A DNA stretch of 6,633 nt from CAITNM01 sp037138055 (lineage in GTDB: Bacteria; Pseudomonadota; Alphaproteobacteria; Paracaedibacterales; CAITNM01). Below the pieces are notes generated by a model. The model saw only the letters and a program-made list of their open reading frames with translations. It searched no databases and was not told the origin of the DNA. The stretch is taken from contig JBAXJB010000051.1 in assembly GCA_037138055.1 (NCBI GenBank), forward strand, positions 1 to 6,633, read 5' to 3'. This document shows, piece by piece, positions 1 through 5,077 of the stretch. Within the stretch, counting starts at the first letter, position 1. Every line of letters begins with the position of its first letter. Both the position numbers and the translations under genes were made by a program.

Positions 1-115
1 CCCGACTACCCATACCAATATCAATGCTTTGTTCAGTAACCCCTGCTGGGATCATACTAGCTGCCATGCCTGCTATAGAGCTGTGGCCTCCACTTGCTAG
101 ATTAGGAAGATTTCC
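1..115 (-). pseudogene. Orphan fragment of a second toxin module (partial copy of the toxin gene, runs off the window)
   Basis: Read on the minus strand this encodes a stretch starting SGNLPNLASGGHSSIAGM and ending at an Arg. It matches residues 717-752 of the toxin encoded at 534-3551. Over bases 1-88 I count 6 differences from 1295-1382 (93% identity). Four are at third codon positions and two are Val/Ile changes. Further in, the copy has two extra codons (LPNLASGGH against LPGMGGH), and similarity fades at about base 115. An in-frame TGA at 119-121 precedes the homologous part and no start codon lies between, so the piece cannot be translated as an independent gene from here. Same orientation as the main toxin, placed just after its immunity gene. 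Displaced, start-less toxin-tip modules of this kind are known from CdiA and Rhs loci. The remainder, presumably another tip and immunity gene, lies outside the window, so the identity of that tip is inference. Confidence 0.8.
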
Positions 116-135
116 ACTTCAGTTACCTAGTCGTC

Positions 136-165
136 ATATACAAACGGGTGACTTAAAGCCACCCG
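136..165 (-). terminator. Probable Rho-independent terminator after the immunity gene
   Basis: On the minus strand a stem of six pairs, CGGGTG/CACCCG (160-165 with 145-150), extends by one wobble and one further pair around a five-base loop. It is followed by TTTGTATAT. It begins about 15 nt after the immunity gene stop. The T tract is short and interrupted, so termination may be partial. Its position separates the toxin-immunity pair from the orphan fragment. Confidence 0.6.
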
Positions 166-180
166 AGTAATGTTAGAAAT

Positions 181-534
181 CTAGTCATCAGGATATGGCC
201 AAGATAATGGATCCTCTGGAGGTATTGAATATACTTGCACTAATTTTTGACACAAGTTTTTTATATTATTTAATTCCTCAGCAATTATTTTAGCTTCTTC
301 TTGATTTGGTTTATTTCGCATATCTGAGCACATAACTGAATATGCCTGCTCAATGCCAGACCAATAAGAAAATAAAGAATCCCTATAAACTTGATCTACT
401 TCATTCAGCGATAAAACATGTTTTTTTACCAAACTTGATAATCCCTCAATCACCTGATCATTGCTTAGGTAATATTGAACCTCTTGCTCTAAATAATTGA
501 TTGTATTATATTCTTTTTTGCTTATTTCTTGCAT
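181..534 (-). CDS. Probable immunity protein for the adjacent toxin
   Basis: A 117-residue protein that I do not recognise as a named family. It has no signal peptide or membrane segment, is rich in Glu, Asn and Gln, looks mostly helical (charged heptad-like stretches at residues 5-45 and 78-100), and ends in a Pro-rich acidic tail (PPEDPLSWPYPDD). The immunity role is inferred from context: it lies directly behind the variable C-terminal domain of the toxin, its ATG shares one base with the toxin stop (TAATG), and its Shine-Dalgarno sequence AGGAG lies in the last codons of the toxin, seven bases before the ATG. Translation of the two is therefore probably coupled, which suits a cytoplasmic protein that must bind and neutralise the toxin tip as it is made. 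It is visibly richer in A+T than the toxin scaffold, as is usual for exchangeable immunity genes. A hairpin terminator follows. Confidence 0.7.
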   Translation of the reverse strand: MQEISKKEYNTINYLEQEVQYYLSNDQVIEGLSSLVKKHVLSLNEVDQVYRDSLFSYWSGIEQAYSVMCSDMRNKPNQEEAKIIAEELNNIKNLCQKLVQVYSIPPEDPLSWPYPDD

Positions 535-3500
535 TATAGAACTCCTGCTAACTTTCCAAATGAAGTTGTTACTACAGAACCTTCAGAATTTACAACTACA
601 GAAACATTATTAACTGGATCATATTTAACTGTAGTTCCAGCAAGCCGCCCCGGACATGATACACCCTTCTGCACTGCTTGTTCAACAACACTTGGAGTTA
701 AGCCTTGTGCTCTCATTTCATCTAAAGCATGACCTGTATAGTTCGTGTCGCCTATTTTGGTAGGTTCGTTCTTTGTGTGAAATTTAGGTGTAGCTTCACC
801 TGGTTTTCTATGACCAGTAGGTAAAGTTGCATCTGCATTATCATCACTTATTTTGTATTTTTTCTCCTCAGGATCTTCTCCATCACCACCAGTTGCAGCA
901 GATGATGAAGATTTCTCACCAGTAGCGCTCACTTCAGGTTCTTCTGATAATTCAGCAACTTTCTTCAATAATGAAACGACTTTTAAAACCGCTTTTACTT
1001 TAGAAGCTGACCTGGGGTTAAGAATAGCATCAAACATCGCACTTGTCATACGCTCTTCCATCGTAACACCATCCATATACAACCTACCCGCATAACGATC
1101 AGTCAATTGCATAATGCCTGCACTGGTTAGCACATGAATGTCATGCAATATGCTTGCATGATCACCAGACCCAGAATAAGCCGATGATAAATCTACGCTT
1201 CGTCCACTTACACCACTGGTATAGCTTGTGCCTATTGATAAGCTGTCTGTTCTTGATGCTAAAGATAGTGATGCAAACGAGGTTACGTTTCCTTCCCGAC
1301 TACCCATACCAATGTCAACGCTTTGTTCGGTTATCCCTGCTGGAATCATACTAGCTGCCATGCCTGCTATAGAGCTGTGGCCCCCCATACCCGGAAGATT
1401 ACCTCCTGGTTGGAAAAAGCTACCGAAAGAAGAAGGTGCACTTTGTCCCACAGATGATGGAGCAAAGCCCACGGATGAAGATGAAGTTCCACCTTTTGAG
1501 TATCTACTTCCACTACCGCTACTTTTAACGCCAAGAAAATCACTTACCCCGCTGGAAACATAATTACTGTGTCTGTCACGGCTAGAATATTCAGGGGTTA
1601 GATCGGGCATTAATGTATAAAGAGTGAACGTTGGCTTACGTTCAAGGTAATCACCAAAATATCCATAAACATCAGCACCGGTCGTAAATTTATCTCGCTC
1701 AGTTGGATCATAAGCATGAAGATGGTTGGTAAAACAAGCAAGCATTCTACCATGGTGAATAAGTGCTTGATTGCTGTTAAATACTTGATTATTACCCAAA
1801 AGAAGCAACCTGTCTTTTGAAACTTCTCCACCCATTTTATCCATTGCATCTGATATGCCAGCGAAAGCTGTTTGTGTATCTGTATGCCAATGCCCCATAT
1901 TTATATATAAGGTGTCTCCGGCACTTACTACAGCCCCGTGTGTAGCTAACAAAGAGGGGTCACTCGAAGAAGAGCACATTAATGCTGCCCATTGTCCAGC
2001 TATCACTTCACTAAATGATAAATGTGTATCATTGGATTCAAGCACTACATCTTTATAAGCAAAAATTCCATGACCTCTTTGTGAAAAGAACTTGTATTCA
2101 TTGCCATTAGAATTTCTTTTGGTTTCATAGCCATTACCATCCCACAGATTAACCTGCTTAGAGCTTACCCATGTACTGTCTCTGCGCGATACTAATACAC
2201 CCTTCATGCCTCGGTAATAATCAGTATCAATGTGTAGAGAGGCTGGATTAGATGGACCAGTATCATTATCAACTGTTGTGGGATAAGCCGACGTTTCAAC
2301 AAATCCAAGTTCTTCACCGTTGGCAACGACCACCGTTGCACCAACACCCACAGAATTTATTACATATCCGGTGCTAATTGCTTTAATTGTTGCAACGGCT
2401 CCATCTACCCTAAAGTTAAACAAATGCGTTCCACGATCATCTTCTAATGAACCTATGAATTCTTCACTCGCACTTGCACCTTGTGACCAAATGATGTGCT
2501 CTGAGGTTTCATTTTTGCCTTTAAGCGACCATTTTCCTGCTGTGTAATTTAAACACACACGCACAGGTATAAATGCTATGGGAGCAATAACTGGTCTTAC
2601 AGCACCCATAAGCATTTCTGCTCGTTCATTTGGCACGTGATATTCAGTATATGCTGTTAAGTCTGGATAAAGCGTTACAAATGCTTGTTGAAAATTCAAC
2701 CTTGGATGCAATGCTTGTGCTGCTATTAGCTCTGCTCTAGCACTTCCAACAGAAATCATTGCTTTTGCTTGTTCATAAGCTTCCTTCATCATTGGGTAGT
2801 TTGAACCACGATAATATCTAGGATTTGCTCCACCTATTGCAGACATAGGATCAAAATTATTTACAACCTCTTGTAACCCTGCATTAATAACAGCGTCTGT
2901 TTTTCCAGTTTTTATTCCATCCCATAATTTTGAAAAACTCTTGGCCAGACCTTCTAGTTTCCAGTAATAACTTCTGGTAGCAGTTTCAGCTGTTTTTTCA
3001 GGATAAAACTTTCCGCAATCATATAACTGACTTAAAAAAGAACGGCCGCCTTTCTCAGGATCAGTGGTCATGCTTAACGCCAGAAACATAGCTTTGCGAA
3101 TCACTTGCCAATCAGCAGCATTAGTAGGATTAAGACGAACCAATCCTTCTGCGCCAGGCGTTCCTGCAGCAATCGTTAAGAGAATCTGCTGAGACCTTCT
3201 TACTAAATCCTCAATACTTTCAGGAGTAGGAGCCGCCCCAACAGCACCCATTTCTGTGCTTAGCTTTATGCTTAAATCATTAAGAAATGCTATTGGGGGG
3301 CCTGCAAATGCAGCATATAGTTCTTGTTGTTTGTCATAAGTGTTAGGGTCAATAACACCGCCAGCTGCCCAGAACCTCTCATGGGCAAACCATGCATTCA
3401 TCTGATTCAAATGAGCTAATCCCAAAGCACGTGCTTCTGGAATATCATGAGGAATCATGGTGCCAGTAGCAAGCGTAGCTGATTGGTAGGCTGCATCTAC

Positions 3501-3551
3501 TTTTGTTAATAAGCATAAGCCCATTAACAGATATTTTATATTTTTCTTCAT
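534..3551 (-). CDS. Large secreted polymorphic toxin with DUF4258-like C-terminal domain
   Basis: A 1005-residue protein with five visible parts. Residues 1-20 are a Sec signal peptide (Lys-rich start, hydrophobic core, VDA/AYQ cleavage). Residues 21-330 are helical and unrecognised. Residues 331-655 are beta-rich, with a His-rich stretch (GHWH at 553-556, IHH at 598-600, NHLH at 609-612). Residues 660-800 are Ser/Gly-rich linker, followed by a helical part and an acidic Ser/Glu-rich hinge (868-897). The last 70 residues resemble DUF4258: YTGHALDEMRAQGLTPSVVE from 938, then PGRLAGTT, YDPVNNVSVVVN and a beta hairpin. That domain is frequent at the tips of Rhs and other polymorphic toxins and is thought to be a small RelE-like nuclease; activity here is inferred, with His941 and Arg947 as candidate key residues. 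I see no YD repeats, haemagglutinin repeats, LXG or PAAR domain, so the export route beyond the inner membrane is unknown. The ATG is well placed behind AAAGG (7-nt spacing). An immunity gene follows directly, then a partial copy of this gene. Confidence 0.75.
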   Translation of the reverse strand: MKKNIKYLLMGLCLLTKVDAAYQSATLATGTMIPHDIPEARALGLAHLNQMNAWFAHERFWAAGGVIDPNTYDKQQELYAAFAGPPIAFLNDLSIKLSTEMGAVGAAPTPESIEDLVRRSQQILLTIAAGTPGAEGLVRLNPTNAADWQVIRKAMFLALSMTTDPEKGGRSFLSQLYDCGKFYPEKTAETATRSYYWKLEGLAKSFSKLWDGIKTGKTDAVINAGLQEVVNNFDPMSAIGGANPRYYRGSNYPMMKEAYEQAKAMISVGSARAELIAAQALHPRLNFQQAFVTLYPDLTAYTEYHVPNERAEMLMGAVRPVIAPIAFIPVRVCLNYTAGKWSLKGKNETSEHIIWSQGASASEEFIGSLEDDRGTHLFNFRVDGAVATIKAISTGYVINSVGVGATVVVANGEELGFVETSAYPTTVDNDTGPSNPASLHIDTDYYRGMKGVLVSRRDSTWVSSKQVNLWDGNGYETKRNSNGNEYKFFSQRGHGIFAYKDVVLESNDTHLSFSEVIAGQWAALMCSSSSDPSLLATHGAVVSAGDTLYINMGHWHTDTQTAFAGISDAMDKMGGEVSKDRLLLLGNNQVFNSNQALIHHGRMLACFTNHLHAYDPTERDKFTTGADVYGYFGDYLERKPTFTLYTLMPDLTPEYSSRDRHSNYVSSGVSDFLGVKSSGSGSRYSKGGTSSSSVGFAPSSVGQSAPSSFGSFFQPGGNLPGMGGHSSIAGMAASMIPAGITEQSVDIGMGSREGNVTSFASLSLASRTDSLSIGTSYTSGVSGRSVDLSSAYSGSGDHASILHDIHVLTSAGIMQLTDRYAGRLYMDGVTMEERMTSAMFDAILNPRSASKVKAVLKVVSLLKKVAELSEEPEVSATGEKSSSSAATGGDGEDPEEKKYKISDDNADATLPTGHRKPGEATPKFHTKNEPTKIGDTNYTGHALDEMRAQGLTPSVVEQAVQKGVSCPGRLAGTTVKYDPVNNVSVVVNSEGSVVTTSFGKLAGVL
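542..546 (-). promoter_or_regulatory. Ribosome binding site of the immunity gene, inside the toxin gene
   Basis: AGGAG on the minus strand lies within the toxin codons for Ala-Gly-Val near its C-terminus, seven bases before the ATG of the immunity gene. It fixes the start at 534 and supports coupled translation through the TAATG stop/start overlap. Confidence 0.75.
1295..1403 (-). repeat. Intragenic copy matching the orphan fragment at 1-115
   Basis: This part of the toxin gene (codons about 717-752, Gly/Ser-rich linker into the conserved pre-tip region) is the partner of the direct repeat at 1-115. The copies are in the same orientation about 1.29 kb apart. Bases 50-88 of the window are identical to 1344-1382 apart from the first position. 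Recombination between the copies would delete the current tip and its immunity gene and fuse the scaffold to whatever tip follows in the orphan module. Confidence 0.8.
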
Positions 3552-3558
3552 AAAATTA

Positions 3559-3563
3559 CCTTT
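3559..3563 (-). promoter_or_regulatory. Ribosome binding site of the toxin gene
   Basis: AAAGG on the minus strand, seven bases before the ATG at 3551, supports that start together with the signal peptide that begins there. Confidence 0.7.
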
Positions 3564-3576
3564 CTATGTTTGTTGT

Positions 3577-3602
3577 TAGGTAAGATTTTTTCACCTTACC
3601 TA
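3577..3602. promoter_or_regulatory. Perfect 8-bp inverted repeat in the toxin leader (operator or RNA hairpin)
   Basis: TAGGTAAG and CTTACCTA are perfect inverted halves separated by 10 bases. They lie between the predicted toxin promoter and its ribosome binding site. The site could bind a dimeric repressor, with the HTH regulator at 3816-4466 the obvious candidate, or form a hairpin in the toxin mRNA leader. On neither strand does it sit at the end of a gene, so a terminator is less likely, though attenuation cannot be ruled out. Binding by the neighbouring regulator is inference. Confidence 0.5.
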
Positions 3603-3623
3603 TACGCCTTAATTCGTGAAGTT

Positions 3624-3651
3624 ACTATAGCTTAATATTTTTCTGTGTAAA
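3624..3651 (-). promoter_or_regulatory. Probable sigma70-type promoter of the toxin-immunity operon
   Basis: On the minus strand: TTTACA (3646-3651), 16 bases, TATAGT (3624-3629). Both hexamers match five of six consensus bases. Transcription would start near 3617, giving a leader of about 65 nt that contains the inverted repeat at 3577-3602. The whole region 3630-3690 is very A+T-rich, so chance matches are possible. Confidence 0.5.
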
Positions 3652-3693
3652 CATATTTTTTATAAATATATTTTTTAAGAAAGAGATAATTTG

Positions 3694-3792
3694 ATGGTAA
3701 AGGTATACGAAAAAGCATCACTTGAATCAGCACAAAGATCAGCTGAACGGCTCATATGGTTTGACTTTTTAACGAGATCGAGTATTTTATGA
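3694..3792 (+). CDS. Possible 32-residue small ORF upstream of the regulator
   Basis: An ATG opens 32 codons (begins MVKVYEKASLESAQRSAERL, ends in a hydrophobic/aromatic patch and SSIL). A purine-rich AAGAAAGAGA lies about seven bases before it. Its TGA overlaps an ATG (ATGA at 3789-3792) that is in frame with the regulator gene but meets a TAG at 3810-3812. I do not recognise the peptide. It could be a leader peptide coupled to the regulator, the remnant of a longer gene, or chance. It is too short to judge by composition. Confidence 0.22.
   Translation: MVKVYEKASLESAQRSAERLIWFDFLTRSSIL
3761..3788 (+). promoter_or_regulatory. Possible promoter of the regulator gene
   Basis: TTGACT (3761-3766), 16 bases, TATTTT (3783-3788). 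Transcription would begin near 3795, only about 20 nt before the TTG start of the regulator, giving a very short leader with little room for a ribosome binding site. If this is the true promoter, the small ORF at 3694-3792 is not part of the transcript. An A+T-rich alternative, TATAAA at 3661-3666, has no convincing -35 box. Confidence 0.35.
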
Positions 3793-3815
3793 AGAAAAGA
3801 AGCATGAGTTAGCCG

Positions 3816-4466
3816 TTGGGTAAAAAAAATACGAGTGATTTAAGCATCATTGGCAATAGAATTCGCTATTTGCGCGGTCTAATGGGACTTGATCGACAAA
3901 CAATGGAAAAACGCCATGACATCAAAGCCGTTTCCCTAGAAAAATGGGAGGGCGGTTTTAATAATATCAAAACTCAAAATATTCAGCGCTTAATCACTGC
4001 AGCCCTTGCCCATTCAATCGAGTGCAGTGCTGAATGGCTACTAAAAGGAGAGGGATCACCGCCTAGCACTATTCTCCCCTCGAAGTTCATCAAATCAAAA
4101 GGTCCAACCTCTAGTAAAACCATCAATGCCTTAAGGGATTTGAGTTATTTTAAAGAGTCTTATCCTAACGGGATGACGTTAATGGTCAATGATGATGCGA
4201 TGGCACCGTTTTATGTTCATGGAGACTTTGTTGGGGGTGAGCTTGTAGACTTGGCTGATTTAAAGAAATGCTTAGATTCTCCCTGCATTGTGCAAACCGC
4301 TGACGGGAAAATACGGGTACGCAGAATTGGCTATTGTAATGGAGAATGGTTTTTGTACGGCACGAACGTTAAACATGAAGGATCAGCTTATATGGAGATC
4401 AATGTGAAAATCACCAAGGCAGCCCCGATATTTTGGTTAAGAATGCAATCAATACTCCATTTATGA
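3816..4466 (+). CDS. HTH (XRE/CI-type) regulator with catalytically dead S24/LexA-like domain
   Basis: A 216-residue transcription regulator. Residues 9-80 form an XRE-type helix-turn-helix (IGNRIRYLRGLMGL, then EKWEGGF, ending in the WLLKGEGSPP typical of CI/LexA-like repressors). Residues 105-210 resemble the S24 peptidase fold: NDDAMAPFYVHGD at 125-137 matches the G-D-S-M-x-P-x-x-x-x-G-D motif, but the serine nucleophile is Ala128. The lysine of the usual V-K-R motif appears to be Arg169. It therefore probably dimerises but does not cleave itself, so SOS-type release of repression is not expected. Divergent to the toxin operon, which it may control through the inverted repeat at 3577-3602 (inference). 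The TTG start is forced by an in-frame TAG at 3810-3812; no clear Shine-Dalgarno sequence precedes it, and the next in-frame ATG (codon 23) would cut into the HTH. Confidence 0.8.
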   Translation: MGKKNTSDLSIIGNRIRYLRGLMGLDRQTMEKRHDIKAVSLEKWEGGFNNIKTQNIQRLITAALAHSIECSAEWLLKGEGSPPSTILPSKFIKSKGPTSSKTINALRDLSYFKESYPNGMTLMVNDDAMAPFYVHGDFVGGELVDLADLKKCLDSPCIVQTADGKIRVRRIGYCNGEWFLYGTNVKHEGSAYMEINVKITKAAPIFWLRMQSILHL

Positions 4467-4499
4467 TCAGAAGATAACGTAACGCAAAAGAGCTTTGGT

Positions 4500-4529
4500 A
4501 AACACAAACCTCAAAAATAAGGTGTTTTT
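4500..4529 (+). terminator. Weak candidate terminator after the regulator gene
   Basis: AAACAC (4500-4505) pairs with GTGTTT (4522-4527) around a 16-base A-rich loop and runs into TTTTT. An inner ACCT/AGGT pairing is an alternative. The stem is A+T-rich and the loop long, so this is a weak call. It lies about 34 nt after the regulator stop. Confidence 0.3.
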
Positions 4530-4574
4530 AGAAATCTATTAGGATATTTTTACTCTTAAAACGTTAATAATATA

Positions 4575-4603
4575 TTGGACTTTTTCCTTTTTTACTGTAC
4601 AAT
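4575..4603 (+). promoter_or_regulatory. Sigma70-type promoter of the small exported protein
   Basis: TTGGAC (4575-4580), 17 bases, TACAAT (4598-4603). Optimal spacing and a five-of-six -10 box. Transcription would start near 4610 and give a leader of about 30 nt. This makes the downstream gene a separate transcription unit from the regulator. Confidence 0.6.
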
Positions 4604-4627
4604 TCAACCATAAAGGAACTTGGTTTT

Positions 4628-4633
4628 AAGGTG
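4628..4633 (+). promoter_or_regulatory. Ribosome binding site deciding the ATG start at 4640
   Basis: AAGGTG lies six bases before the ATG at 4640 and overlaps the alternative GTG at 4631. For that GTG the nearest site, AAAGGA at 4612-4617, is 13 bases away. Spacing therefore favours the ATG. Confidence 0.6.
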
Positions 4634-4639
4634 ATTAAA

Positions 4640-5071
4640 ATGCGTTCAGTAGCACTATTAGCAGCCTTTGCACTGTTTAATTTAGCAAATGCGAGTCAAA
4701 CAGAAGTCGTGATAAAAAACGAGACAAGTCGTCCTGTACATATCGATCACTTTACTGATAATTACACCGACATACCTATGGACGATATTATTTCACTAGA
4801 CGAAGGAATCGATCCCGGCAAAAAAGCAATTGTTCATTTTTCTTTTATGGGCATACGCTATCCACAGTTTTTAAGCCAAATACGAAGTAATGAAGTTGAA
4901 CAAGATGGGATATACCTTACGTTAGACGGAAAGCGGTTTAAAATTACTTGGGAAGGTTATTACCCTGATTTCGAGGCCAAAGAATTGATGAACACAAAAA
5001 TCACATCAAAAGAAACAAAAGGAACTCACTTTGTTTTTACAGTTCGAGAAGATCAAAAAGAAGATGATTAA
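4640..5071 (+). CDS. Small exported protein of unknown function
   Basis: A 143-residue protein that I do not recognise. Residues 1-18 are a clear signal peptide (MRSVALLAAFALFNLANA, cleavage before SQ), leaving about 125 residues with no Cys, no further membrane segment and an acidic C-terminus (REDQKEDD). The alternating pattern (TEVVIKNETSRPVHI, KAIVHFSF, IYLTLDGKRFKITWEGYY, THFVFTV) suggests a beta-sandwich, perhaps an Ig-like or C2-like fold, but this is only a secondary-structure impression. A periplasmic or secreted location is inferred. A GTG at 4631 is an alternative start adding three residues; I prefer the ATG for its ribosome binding site and because it gives a standard signal peptide. 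It has its own promoter (4575-4603), ends with tandem stops TAA TAG, and converges on the next gene with only 6 nt between them. Confidence 0.75.
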   Translation: MRSVALLAAFALFNLANASQTEVVIKNETSRPVHIDHFTDNYTDIPMDDIISLDEGIDPGKKAIVHFSFMGIRYPQFLSQIRSNEVEQDGIYLTLDGKRFKITWEGYYPDFEAKELMNTKITSKETKGTHFVFTVREDQKEDD

Positions 5072-5077
5072 TAGTTA

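Noticed and set aside
1..121. An insertion sequence or other mobile element as the source of the repeat at 1-115.
   Set aside because: The repeated stretch is part of the toxin coding sequence in the same reading direction. I see no terminal inverted repeats, target-site duplication or transposase.
1610..1849. A 79-codon minus-strand ORF inside the toxin gene in another frame.
   Set aside because: Out-of-frame shadow of the toxin sequence with no separate signals.
529..3000. Several plus-strand ORFs of 66-111 codons opposite the toxin gene (for example 853-1095, 1228-1563, 2320-2547).
   Set aside because: They lie wholly antisense to a 1005-codon gene with a convincing signal peptide, ribosome binding site and domain match. 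Their low-complexity products mirror the Ser/Gly-rich coding sequence below, and none has a good ribosome binding site.
4467..4639. A CRISPR array, tRNA or structured RNA in the gap after the regulator.
   Set aside because: No repeated units, cloverleaf or conserved loop pattern. The A+T-rich gap is accounted for by a weak terminator candidate and a promoter.
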